DNA of 36,932 nucleotides from Pseudomonadales bacterium. Lineage in GTDB: Bacteria; Pseudomonadota; Gammaproteobacteria; Pseudomonadales; Alcanivoracaceae. The position numbers were made by a program, and so were the translations under genes. Below are positions 26,160 to 33,678 of this stretch, one piece after another; within the stretch, counting starts at the first letter, position 1; every line of letters begins with the position of its first letter. The stretch covers positions 1 to 36,932 of the forward strand of contig JAKSCQ010000011.1 of the NCBI GenBank assembly GCA_022360555.1. The letters are read 5' to 3'. The notes under the pieces are model-generated. The model searched no databases, was not told the DNA's origin, and worked only from the letters and a program-made list of their open reading frames with translations.

Positions 26160-26189
26160 GATTTATATGGATTACATCATTTTTAAAGG

Positions 26190-26297
26190 CCGCTAATATG
26201 GATGCTGAAAATTTCGTGTGCTGTATCTGTGATGTACCGTGGCGACACACCGAGCACGCCACCGTACGCTTACCCGCCCTCTTGGCGGGTTTTTTTG
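26190..26297 (+). ncRNA. Candidate small RNA with two 3' hairpins
   Basis: On the plus strand, with no plus-strand gene upstream, a hairpin with GTGGCG (26239-26244) pairing to CGCCAC (26257-26262), extended by GTAC/GTAC across one mismatch, is followed at once by a strong terminator hairpin with seven T. A weak promoter, TTGATT (26158-26163) with TTTTAA or TTTAAA 17-18 bases on, would start a transcript of about 105 bases. A terminator that serves no gene is the main argument. A 48-codon frame at 26198 crosses both hairpins and is not favoured. Confidence 0.4.
26272..26297 (+). terminator. Orphan rho-independent terminator
   Basis: ACCCGCC, loop CTCTT, GGCGGGT, then further T residues: a canonical terminator pointing right. 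The only neighbouring genes are on the minus strand, so it ends either an unannotated plus-strand RNA or readthrough. Confidence 0.85.
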
Positions 26298-26312
26298 GAT
26301 ATTTGAGCGAGA

Positions 26313-27062
26313 TTAAAGTGGCAGACTGCCTGGGTCGGTTTTGACGTTCGTCAATACTTGGGGATACGTCACAGCTTCCGTCACCGCTTTTATCAACGGC
26401 GGGATTTCACCGGCAAGGCGAAGTTGAAAGTCGTGGGGATGCAGCCCGATACGCACCGGCACACCGGAACGTCGGGACTGGCTGATATTGATGGCATTGA
26501 ACAGGCGCAACACCCAGGCCCGAAACGCGGTATCGGCTTCAAAGCCCAGCAAAGGCAGACGGGTGAAGTGTTGTTCGTGGGTATCGTGGACGCCTGTCAG
26601 GGTTTCCACATAGCGAAACGGCAAGCCAGCCAGTTGTGCCTGGCTCAGGGCGCCCAGTGCCCAGGCCGGTGGCACATACAGGGGCGACGGCGTCAGGCCG
26701 TGGCGCAAGAACCAGCGGTAGCAATCCCACACCAGCCGTTGAATGCCATCGCCGGAAAAAGACAGGTGCTCCGCCACATCCCGCGACAACAAGGCACTGT
26801 GCAGACGATGGTAGAGGGTGACCGGGGGCTGGCAACGGTGGGACCAGCCATGCCCGGCCAGCGGGTGGCCGGCATCCTGCAGTTTGTGCAGCCAGGCCAG
26901 GTCATCGTGGCGCCAGTCCCGGCCGGGGACCACCAGCAGCGTCACCGCTGACGCCGGTAGCGCGAGCTTTTCCAGCATGGCTTCCACCTGGGGGCGGGTT
27001 TCCGGCATCACATCATGAATGCTGACCAGGGCTCGTAATGGTTGGCACGCTCTCTCAGACAT
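26313..27062 (-). CDS. Polysaccharide deacetylase-like protein (DUF2334 type)
   Basis: 249 residues, no signal peptide. The NodB-like barrel signature is present: VSIHDVMP with His16-Asp17 near the N-terminus and GHGWSHR with His71 and His75, where these enzymes bind metal. Near the end RIGLHPHDF supplies further His/Asp candidates. Family members remove N-acetyl or related groups from polysaccharides or glycolipids; the substrate is unknown. The ATG at 27062 overlaps the end of the glycosyltransferase gene by eight bases, so the two are translationally coupled and probably act on the same glycan or lipid. Confidence 0.9.
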   Translation of the reverse strand: MSERACQPLRALVSIHDVMPETRPQVEAMLEKLALPASAVTLLVVPGRDWRHDDLAWLHKLQDAGHPLAGHGWSHRCQPPVTLYHRLHSALLSRDVAEHLSFSGDGIQRLVWDCYRWFLRHGLTPSPLYVPPAWALGALSQAQLAGLPFRYVETLTGVHDTHEQHFTRLPLLGFEADTAFRAWVLRLFNAINISQSRRSGVPVRIGLHPHDFQLRLAGEIPPLIKAVTEAVTYPQVLTNVKTDPGSLPL

Positions 27063-28221
27063 GGTTGCTGCTCAAACGGCGCAACAGCGCCAGCGTGGGC
27101 GACGGCAAGGCACGATTGGGTGACGGCGCCAGGGTGGCGCAATGGGCCAGCACCCCGGCCCAGTTTTCGATGGCGTCGTGGTTCATTGCCAGGGCGGCCT
27201 GACGGGCGGCCCGGGCTTTCTGTTGGCGTTCTGCTGCCGGTAAAGCCTGCAAACGTGCCAGGGTATCGCCCAGCGACTCCCCGTCCGCCATGATCCACAG
27301 GCCGCGTGCCAGGGCCGGCCATTCGTTGATGCCACAGGCCGGGGTGGTGATCACCAGGCGCTGCCGGGCCATGGCTTCCAGTGCCACGGTGCCAAAGGCT
27401 TCCACGGATGATGGCAACACCAGCATCTGGGAACGGTCCAGCAATTCGACCACCTGCGCCCGGCTGCACCAGCCATGGAATGTCAGGTTGGGCCGTTGCC
27501 GGCAGGCGGCTTCCACCTTGCCGCGCAGGGGGCCATCGCCGGCCACATCAAAGTGCAAGTCCGGGCGGGCTTCGGCCATTGCCAGGAAGGATTCGATATT
27601 CTTTTCCGCCGCCAGCCGGCCCACGTAACAGACTCGTTCCACCTTGGCTGCCAGCGGCTCCAGGGGCGTTTGCACGAATTCCCGGGCCAGGGGCGTGCCC
27701 ACCAGTTGCGGGTTACGGGCGCCGGCGGCCCGGGCCTGGGCGATCATGGATTCGCAGATGGTGGCGGCGGTTTCGCTGCCCTGAAACAGGGTGCGGTTGA
27801 CCCAGTTAAGCAGGCCGCCGGCCAGGCGCGCCAGGCGCTGGCCCCAGTAGAGTTCCACCAGGCGGTTATAGTCCGTCTGGAAGGTGACGCACACCGGGAT
27901 GCCCCATTTTTTGGCGATCCAGTAGCCGATCATGGAGAAGATGCCGGGCCCGGGGATGACAATAACGTGGGGCTTCATTTCCCAGACCAGGGCACTCAAC
28001 TCGCGCACTTTGGGGAAAAACAGCCGCTGGGTAGGGTCGCCGGGAATCGGCATGGATGCCCCCTGACAGGGGTGCGGGTCCTGCATGCAGGGCTGCACCA
28101 GCTCCACCCGCTCCACGTGTGCTTCCAGATGCGAGACCAGGTCCTGGAAGTAGGCTCCGACCCCGTTCCGGCCCTTGATGGCATCCACCACAAACAATAT
28201 GCGTAGCGTTTTGGTATCCAT
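27055..28221 (-). CDS. GT4-family glycosyltransferase
   Basis: 388 residues with two Rossmann-like halves (GT-B fold). The N-terminal half has ILFVVDAIKGRNGVGAYFQD and VCVTFQTDYNRL. The C-terminal half has CYVGRLAAEKNIESFL and the donor-binding EX7E motif EAFGTVALE. This is the layout of retaining GT4 enzymes that use UDP- or GDP-sugars; the sequence style recalls GDP-mannose or diacylglycerol glycosyltransferases, but donor and acceptor cannot be read. It lacks membrane helices. It is upstream of and overlaps the deacetylase gene, and about 300 bases downstream of the sulfotransferase on the same strand. Confidence 0.93.
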   Translation of the reverse strand: MDTKTLRILFVVDAIKGRNGVGAYFQDLVSHLEAHVERVELVQPCMQDPHPCQGASMPIPGDPTQRLFFPKVRELSALVWEMKPHVIVIPGPGIFSMIGYWIAKKWGIPVCVTFQTDYNRLVELYWGQRLARLAGGLLNWVNRTLFQGSETAATICESMIAQARAAGARNPQLVGTPLAREFVQTPLEPLAAKVERVCYVGRLAAEKNIESFLAMAEARPDLHFDVAGDGPLRGKVEAACRQRPNLTFHGWCSRAQVVELLDRSQMLVLPSSVEAFGTVALEAMARQRLVITTPACGINEWPALARGLWIMADGESLGDTLARLQALPAAERQQKARAARQAALAMNHDAIENWAGVLAHCATLAPSPNRALPSPTLALLRRLSSNHV

Positions 28222-28320
28222 GCCCGCGAGTATTGCGGCCAGTCATGTCCGAAATGTGACACCGCGCCCCCAGGATGACGGGGATTTTGCGACAAGATGT
28301 AACGGGGCGCCTGCGGGGTC

Positions 28321-28401
28321 AGTTTCGAGTTGCGAGTTTCGAAAACCAAGAATTCTTTAACGGGGTCGATTTTCACAACTCGCAACTCGTTACTCGTTAC
28401 T
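28321..28401. repeat. Heptad-arm inverted repeat, copy 4
   Basis: The left side is AGTTTCG, AGTTGCG, AGTTTCG (28321-28341). The right side is CACAACT, CGCAACT, CGTTACT, CGTTACT (28374-28401). AGTTGCGAGTT pairs with AACTCGCAACT. Unit length is seven bases throughout, with drift at two or three positions in each unit. It lies in the spacer between the GT4 and sulfotransferase genes. Confidence 0.85.
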
Positions 28402-28419
28402 GATATCGCAAGCAGATTC

Positions 28420-28433
28420 GCGTGCAGGCACGC
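28420..28433. repeat. Short REP-like hairpin GCGTGC-AG-GCACGC
   Basis: A six-base stem just after the heptad repeat, within ATTCGCGTGCAGGCACGCTC, a sequence style seen in Pseudomonas-type REP elements. The partial match TTCGCGTGCA recurs at about 17506, again right after a heptad-arm repeat, so the two may be parts of one composite element. Confidence 0.5.
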
Positions 28434-28517
28434 TCCCACAGCGGCTTTGTAGAAAGCGTTTGGCAACGCTTCTGGAGATTCCGCGCCAGCTAGGCTCAAA
28501 CAGCGTATTCGCTCCGC

Positions 28518-29678
28518 CTACCGTGGTGCTGAATCAGTGCCAGGGAGCGGGTAGCCGAAGCGGTGGTAGACCCAACCGAAGATATCCGCGAGTTCACTGG
28601 CACTCACGCCCAGTGCTTCCGGGTTGTAATGGTGTCCGCTGCGGTAGCCTTTGGCTTGGCGGTCCTGCTGCACCAAACGCTCGCGAAAGTCATCATCCAG
28701 GGACCAGCCAAAGCGACGGTAGAAGGCGATGACGGTTTGCGCCGGTTCAGCGGCCAGCGTTTCCATAACCGATAATCCCTGGCGGTTGTCGGGTAGCGTT
28801 TCCAGAGATTCCAGCAGGTGCCGGTAGTAATAATCCAGCATGGCCATGAAGCCCTGCCGCCAGTAGGCGGTGGTATCACGACCATCGAAGATTTTGGCGC
28901 CGATGAGGATGGAGTTGATCTGCGAGGGCACGGCGGCGTCGGGGTTGCGAACACAGCCAATGAAACGGGCATCGGGGAAGGCTTCGGCCAGGGTTTGCAT
29001 CCAGGGGGTGAAGGACGGGTTCTTGGACAACAGGACCTTGTCGGTGCCATGAAAATACAGGTGCCGTTGCACGAACCGCCGGTAGGCCCGCATCAGGCGG
29101 GCTTTTTCTGGCGCGCTGCCATCCCGGTCGAGAAAGGTGAGCCGCCACAACGCCGGTACCGGCACGGCGAGCACCAGCAGGAAACAGCCCCACACCGGTA
29201 TCAGCCCCAGGTAGTCCTCTTCCGGGTCCAACAGGCCGGTCTTGTGCACGCCATCCAGCCCGCCAAGAAGGCGTCGCTCCAGCCACAACAACAGGCGGCC
29301 CAGGGGCCGGCCGATGCCGGCATCCAGCCGGGCCAGGCCGGTCCAGAGATAGCGCTGGGTAATGGAGGGGGCGAACAGCAACTCCCAGAGGGCCGTGGTG
29401 GTAAAGCGGTCATCCTGCGCCAGTAGCCGGTGCAGGAAGGTGGTCCCGCTGCGTGGCACGCCCACCACGAACAGGGGCTCGCGGATGTTCACCCGGCGAA
29501 AACCGGGAAACAGCAGGTAATCCAGCAGCAGCCCCAGGCCATTGATCGCCTGCACCAGCAGGAACAGCGGCCAGAACAACGCCATCACCAACAGGCGCTG
29601 TATCGAGACGCCTTTAACCGTCCCTTCGTAATCCGGAAACCAGCTCAAGGCAAAAAAACGGGCATAGCGACCCAGCAT
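28518..29678 (-). CDS. Membrane-anchored sulfotransferase-family protein
   Basis: 386 residues. A hydrophobic N-terminal segment (about 28-58) suggests membrane attachment. The PAPS 5'-phosphosulfate loop reads GVPRSGTTFLHRLL (73-86), and the 3'-phosphate site appears as RFIGCVRNPDAAVPSQ in the middle. These are hallmarks of sulfotransferases that move sulfate from PAPS to a hydroxyl group, often on glycans or lipids. The ATG at 29678 follows GGAGG; an upstream extension of 22 residues is rejected. It precedes the GT4 and deacetylase genes on the same strand, though a 296-base repeat-bearing spacer separates them, so a joint glycolipid pathway is only suggested. Acceptor unknown. Confidence 0.88.
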   Translation of the reverse strand: MLGRYARFFALSWFPDYEGTVKGVSIQRLLVMALFWPLFLLVQAINGLGLLLDYLLFPGFRRVNIREPLFVVGVPRSGTTFLHRLLAQDDRFTTTALWELLFAPSITQRYLWTGLARLDAGIGRPLGRLLLWLERRLLGGLDGVHKTGLLDPEEDYLGLIPVWGCFLLVLAVPVPALWRLTFLDRDGSAPEKARLMRAYRRFVQRHLYFHGTDKVLLSKNPSFTPWMQTLAEAFPDARFIGCVRNPDAAVPSQINSILIGAKIFDGRDTTAYWRQGFMAMLDYYYRHLLESLETLPDNRQGLSVMETLAAEPAQTVIAFYRRFGWSLDDDFRERLVQQDRQAKGYRSGHHYNPEALGVSASELADIFGWVYHRFGYPLPGTDSAPR

Positions 29679-29812
29679 GGCACCTCCATCCCCTCCCCCG
29701 GGTATCGGGAGGGCTGCGAGAACGCTACAGGGGCAACAAGTCATAAAAATGACAATTTTTCCTCTTGTGCCAACGTCACAGCGCTGTCATCTTGCTCGAA
29801 AATAATCACCGT

Positions 29813-30610
29813 ATGACTATCGCAATGACCGCACACACCCCGTCCCCCTACCCGGTTCTGGTTGGCCACCGTGGCGCCCGCGGCGAAGCCCCGGAAAATA
29901 CCCTGGCCAGTTTTCAGGTGGCGCTGGAGGCCGGCGTGACGGAGATCGAGCTGGATGTGCGGCTGTCCGCCGATGGCCACCTGATTGTCCTGCATGACAG
30001 CGACGTCACCCGCACCACCGGCATGCAGGGCCATGTGCGGCAGTACACCCTGTCGCAACTGGGTGTCATGGATGCCCGCCGCAATACCCCCGGCTGGCAC
30101 AGCCCCACGGGCATTCCCTCACTGCAGGAGGTGGTGGATCTGTGCGGGCCGAACATGCGTTTCCAGTTCGAGGTCAAGGGCGCCGACCGGGTGGTGCTGC
30201 ACCAGCTCGCCCACCACCTGACCCACATGATCCACGAGCAGCAGTTGCAGTCACGGGTGGTGGTCACCTCCAGTCACACCGGTTTTCTGCGCATGATCGG
30301 CACCATGGCACCGGATGTGGAGCGCGGTTATGTCTGCCAGTACCGTTACCTGCAACCCACTCGTCGGGCCCATGGCCTGGGTTGCGCCTGGCTGATGCCC
30401 CACTTTTCGCTGGTCAATACAGCCCTGATGCGCCGCGCCCGCAAACGGGGCCTGAAAGTTTCGGTGTGGACGGTGAACGATCTGACCGAAGCGGAACGGC
30501 TGTCACGCCTGAAGGTCGACGGCATCATCACCGATTTCCCCACCAGCTTTGTCAGCCACTTCCAGCGCAAGCACCGCTACGCTTCGGACGCTGCGTCCAT
30601 CAACGGCTGA
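29813..30610 (+). CDS. Glycerophosphodiester phosphodiesterase
   Basis: 265 residues from ATG 29813 (an in-frame ATG at 29825 is equally possible; neither has a clear ribosome site). It hydrolyses glycerophosphodiesters to sn-glycerol 3-phosphate and an alcohol, recycling phospholipid head groups. The GDPD TIM barrel is clear: GHRGARGEAPENTLASF with catalytic His19-Arg20, EIELDVR with metal ligands Glu46 and Asp48, His61 in VLHD, EVKG later, and WTVNDL and DGIITDFP near the end. There is no signal peptide, so it is cytoplasmic (UgpQ-like). It is divergent from the sulfotransferase gene, and its last 34 bases overlap the patatin gene tail to tail. Confidence 0.94.
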   Translation: MTIAMTAHTPSPYPVLVGHRGARGEAPENTLASFQVALEAGVTEIELDVRLSADGHLIVLHDSDVTRTTGMQGHVRQYTLSQLGVMDARRNTPGWHSPTGIPSLQEVVDLCGPNMRFQFEVKGADRVVLHQLAHHLTHMIHEQQLQSRVVVTSSHTGFLRMIGTMAPDVERGYVCQYRYLQPTRRAHGLGCAWLMPHFSLVNTALMRRARKRGLKVSVWTVNDLTEAERLSRLKVDGIITDFPTSFVSHFQRKHRYASDAASING

Positions 30611-31743
30611 TCACTCAGGAAGGACAGGATTTCTTCCCGGCGTTCCTGGGCATCCTTGTAGCCCATCTCGATCAGGGCGCGGGTGAAACCCGGCTCGAAC
30701 AGCAGATAACTCATGGCACTGGCGCCAGGCGACTTGGTGGCCCCGGACCCGCGCAGGAAGAAGCGCAGGCTACGCGGCAGTTCCTTGAGATGTTCCGCGG
30801 CAATTTCATCGATGGGACGGGACGGATAGATTTTCAGTACGTCCACTTCCCGCAGGTGAATACCGTGCTTGCGGCGGGCCCGTTCCCCCAGGGCAGACAC
30901 CGTGCGGTTGATGCGCTCCAGGCGCTCCACATCCCCTTCCAGGGTATCCACGAACACGCTGTTGAGCACATGCCCCAGCACCTGGGCCATGGACGGATAA
31001 CCGCTCAGTTGCCGCTGCCGCCCGGCACTGACATTACCGGACACACCGATCACCAGCAGCCGGGTGGCGCCAAGGTGCAGGGCCGGACTGAGGGGGGCAA
31101 GCTGGCGCAAAGCACCATCACCATAGTAGGCGCCATCCACCTTGCTGGCGGGAAACAGAATGGGAATCGCCGCCGAACCGAGCAGGTGTTCCACACCGAT
31201 CACCGAACGCTTGCCCTTGCGCCGGGCACGGACCCATTCGGGCAATTCCTCCGCGCCCTGAAAGAAACTGACGGATTCGCCGCTGGCATAGGCCGAGGCC
31301 GTGATGGCAAGTGCTCGCAAGTGCCCCTGGTTGAGGTTTTCCTGAATGCGCCGGAAATTGATCACCAGTGACAACAGCCGCTGTAAAGGCATGTTATCCA
31401 GCAGTGCACTGCGTTCCGGCGTTTTGGTCGCCACAATGCCGGAAAAGAACCAGCGTACCACCGACTTGATCAGGGCATAGGTATCCGTGCGATACACTTG
31501 CTCGGCGGTAATGTTGGTCCATACCCGCTCCAGGCCACGTACGGCGGTACGGAAATTGCCGGCATTGGCCGACAGCGCAGCCGCATTGATGGCCCCGGCA
31601 GAGGTCCCGCAAATGATGGGAAACGGATTGGGATTCCCACGGGGAATCATTTCGGATATGGCGGACAGAACCCCCACCTGATACGCCCCCCTGGCACCAC
31701 CACCGGAAAGGATAAGGCCACGTACCGGTTCCTCTTTCTGCAT
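30577..31743 (-). CDS. Patatin-like phospholipase
   Basis: 388 residues. The oxyanion-hole motif GGGARG (14-19), nucleophile motif GTSAG with Ser48, and catalytic Asp209 in YYGDGA form the Ser-Asp dyad of patatin lipases. There is no signal peptide. It probably deacylates phospholipids or neutral lipids at the cytoplasmic membrane. The ATG at 31743 follows an excellent AAGGAGGAG; a longer frame to 31983 crosses a REP-like palindrome and is rejected. The 3' end overlaps the glycerophosphodiesterase gene by 34 bases, so the two transcripts would be mutually antisense. A patatin gives glycerophosphodiesters that the neighbour can hydrolyse, so a shared lipid-turnover role is plausible. Confidence 0.94.
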   Translation of the reverse strand: MQKEEPVRGLILSGGGARGAYQVGVLSAISEMIPRGNPNPFPIICGTSAGAINAAALSANAGNFRTAVRGLERVWTNITAEQVYRTDTYALIKSVVRWFFSGIVATKTPERSALLDNMPLQRLLSLVINFRRIQENLNQGHLRALAITASAYASGESVSFFQGAEELPEWVRARRKGKRSVIGVEHLLGSAAIPILFPASKVDGAYYGDGALRQLAPLSPALHLGATRLLVIGVSGNVSAGRQRQLSGYPSMAQVLGHVLNSVFVDTLEGDVERLERINRTVSALGERARRKHGIHLREVDVLKIYPSRPIDEIAAEHLKELPRSLRFFLRGSGATKSPGASAMSYLLFEPGFTRALIEMGYKDAQERREEILSFLSDQPLMDAASEA

Positions 31744-31839
31744 CCATCTCCTCCTTGTGCACAGGCTGCGGCAAGCCCTTTGCGTACTCAATCCCCGGGG
31801 CTCTACTCTCATTGGCAGCGCCCGGTGCCCGCTGAAAAC

Positions 31840-31907
31840 TTCGCTTTGCGAGCCAAGCTCCAACGGGTGAGGGGTGTGGCCGTTGGAGCCTTGCTTGCAA
31901 AGCGAAG
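31840..31907. repeat. REP-like palindromic repeat, copy C (inside-out arrangement)
   Basis: TTCGCTTTGCGAGCCAAGCT...CCAACGG (31840-31866) faces CCGTTGGAGCCTTGCTTGCA...GCGAA (31880-31906) across 13 bases. The same half-sites as copies A and B are present, but in reversed order, so the outer ends there are the inner ends here. It lies in the divergent spacer between the patatin and GNAT-peptidase genes. Confidence 0.85.
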
Positions 31908-32050
31908 GGCTAACGCCCTTCTTGCGCAGGAAACTCTCAACCACCTGCCAGCCAGTATGCCTTTGTGCCCCTGTTGTCACCACTACCGCAATATCGCTGG
32001 CGACGCTCCCGGGAATTGCCTTATGCTGACAGTCCTTCTGGATAGCTGTT

Positions 32051-33151
32051 ATGACTGTCTTTCAACTTCGTCCCGCCCATGCCGATGATCTGGCCGCTCT
32101 GACCGCGCTGGAGCAGCGCTGTTTTTCGTCAGACCGGCTGTCGCGCCGCAGTTTTCGTAAATGGCTCAAACAACAACACAGCGGGCTGATCGTGGCGCTG
32201 GATGGCGACGATAACCTGGCCGGCTATGCCCTCGTGCTGCTCCAGCCCGGCACACGGCTGGCGCGCCTGTATTCCATTGCGGTGGACCCGGCCCAGCGTG
32301 GCAAGAAGCTGGGCGAGCGTTTACTGGATGCCGCCGAGGACTATGCCCAGGATCAGCGCCGTCTGTACCTGCGGCTGGAAGTACGCAAGGACAATCAGGT
32401 AGCCATCGCCTTGTATGAGCGGCGCGGCTATCGGCTGTTCGCGGAAACGCCAGACTATTACGACGATCACGAGAACGCCCTGCGTTACCAGAAACGGCTG
32501 CATTACCAGCCCGCCAACGCCGAGCAACTGCACCTGCCCTGGGTGCAGCAGACCACGCCCTTTACCTGCGGCCCGGCCTGCCTGCTGATGGCGCTGGCGG
32601 CACTGAAACAGCAGGCTCCCAGTACCACCGAGGAGCTGCTGCTGTGGCGGGAGGCCACCACCATCTACATGACCGCCGGGCACGGCGGTTGCCACCCCAT
32701 GGGCCTGGCACTGGCGGCCAGGGAACGGGGCCTGACAGCACAGGTCTGGTGTAACCAGACCGGCCCGCTGTTCACGGACTCGGTGCGCGACCGGGAAAAG
32801 AAGGCCGTTATCCGTACCCTGCACGATTACTTTGTGGAAACCTGCAAGACACAGTCCGTGCCGGTGGTGTACGAGGAGTTCAGCGCCCGCGAGCTGGATG
32901 CGGCCATCGCCGCCGGGCAGGTGGTGCTGGTGCTGATCAGCACCTGGCGTATGGACGGCCGCAAGGCGCCCCACTGGGTGGCCATCAGCGGCAGTGACGA
33001 AGAGTGCTTCTATATCCATGACCCGGACCCCGGCGAGGACCAGGTGCCCATGGACTGCCAGCACGTGCCCATCAGCCGGGAAAAGTTCAACCAGATGCGC
33101 AAGTATGGCCAGTCCAAACTACGCACGGCGGTGGTGCTGGGCGCGCCCTGA
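32051..33151 (+). CDS. GNAT acetyltransferase fused to C39-like cysteine peptidase domain
   Basis: 366 residues, two domains. Residues 1-150 are a RimI-like GNAT fold with the acetyl-CoA loop QRGKKLG (82-88) after LYSIAVDP, and NQVAIALYERRGY. Residues about 155-366 form a papain-like C39/DUF3335 domain: Cys173 in TPFTCGPACLLMAL, His308 in APHWVAIS and Asp324 in YIHDPDPG line up as a catalytic triad. Such fusions are known in gammaproteobacteria, often near a RimK-like ATP-grasp ligase, which is absent here. A role in N-terminal or peptide modification with proteolysis is inferred from the domains only. The ATG at 32051 has a weak GGAT upstream. Confidence 0.92.
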   Translation: MTVFQLRPAHADDLAALTALEQRCFSSDRLSRRSFRKWLKQQHSGLIVALDGDDNLAGYALVLLQPGTRLARLYSIAVDPAQRGKKLGERLLDAAEDYAQDQRRLYLRLEVRKDNQVAIALYERRGYRLFAETPDYYDDHENALRYQKRLHYQPANAEQLHLPWVQQTTPFTCGPACLLMALAALKQQAPSTTEELLLWREATTIYMTAGHGGCHPMGLALAARERGLTAQVWCNQTGPLFTDSVRDREKKAVIRTLHDYFVETCKTQSVPVVYEEFSARELDAAIAAGQVVLVLISTWRMDGRKAPHWVAISGSDEECFYIHDPDPGEDQVPMDCQHVPISREKFNQMRKYGQSKLRTAVVLGAP

Positions 33152-33395
33152 TTCCTGCCTTCCTGCGAGCTTGCCGACAAGGCGACAACACTCGCTTCTT
33201 TTCAGTACGAAAAATGGCAAGCACGCTTTTTAAAAATACGCGTCACCCCGGGGGCTCCCGCCCATTCTCGTGGCTTTTCGAATGGCTCTGCCGATCGGGA
33301 GATTCCGTGGCACAAGCAAAGCGCAGAACAGCCGGAGGCTGCCCCATAGGGGGGATAGCGGAGTCGTAAGGGCCCCTCCAGCTGTGCAAAACCAC
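33152..33395. other. Intergenic region without a gene
   Basis: About 240 bases after the GNAT-peptidase gene. Short open frames here have no ribosome site and no family features. No long repeat or promoter stands out before the terminator at 33396. Confidence 0.5.
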
Positions 33396-33426
33396 AAAAA
33401 AGCCCGCGATATCGCGGGCTTTTTTA
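33396..33426. terminator. Bidirectional rho-independent terminator
   Basis: AAAAAAGCCCGCGATATCGC continues symmetrically into GGGCTTTTTT, a self-complementary hairpin with A tract on one side and T tract on the other. It can end both the plus-strand GNAT-peptidase transcript and the minus-strand nqr operon after nqrM. Confidence 0.9.
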
Positions 33427-33440
33427 TGCAGGGTGCTGGA

Positions 33441-33677
33441 TCAGGTTTTCAGTACGTCCTTGCCCAGGGTGGCCGCTTTTTCGCGGTTCACCTTCTCGGT
33501 GTTTTCTTCACACTTGCCCCGGTCGCCGCCGCAGATCTCGCAGCCTTCCTTCATGCCCAGCGTGGCCAGGCCACCGCAGGAGCCCTTGATCGGCTTGTTG
33601 GACAGAATCACGCCGACGGCCATGGCCGTGAAAAGCAGGCCGATGAAAATCACTGCTGCCATAATGGTCATCAACAT
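33441..33677 (-). CDS. nqrM: Na+-translocating NADH:quinone reductase maturation factor NqrM
   Basis: 78 residues. One N-terminal membrane helix (about 4-26), then the cysteine motif GSCGGL...GCEICGGDRGKCE with Cys34, Cys46, Cys49 and Cys56. This is the DUF539/NqrM family, needed for Na+-NQR assembly, thought to deliver iron for the metal centre in the NqrD/NqrE membrane pair. The start lies one base from the apbE stop, so the two are coupled; it is the last gene of the nqr operon. An in-frame ATG two codons later is possible. The bidirectional terminator follows. Confidence 0.95.
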   Translation of the reverse strand: MLMTIMAAVIFIGLLFTAMAVGVILSNKPIKGSCGGLATLGMKEGCEICGGDRGKCEENTEKVNREKAATLGKDVLKT

Positions 33678-33678
33678 G

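Noticed and set aside
25936-26262. 108-codon minus-strand frame rich in Cys, Ser and Lys
   Set aside because: Lies in AT-rich control DNA, has no good ribosome site or recognisable domain, and runs over the AAAAGCTGG repeats and the sRNA hairpin.
26198-26344. 48-codon plus-strand frame with a Cys/His-rich start (CCICDVPWRHTEH)
   Set aside because: It crosses a transcription terminator and runs into the 3' end of the deacetylase gene; an RNA explains the region better, though the Cys/His cluster was tempting as a mini zinc protein.
31744-31983. N-terminal extension of the patatin protein
   Set aside because: It would translate through the REP-like palindrome and ignore the excellent ribosome site before ATG 31743.
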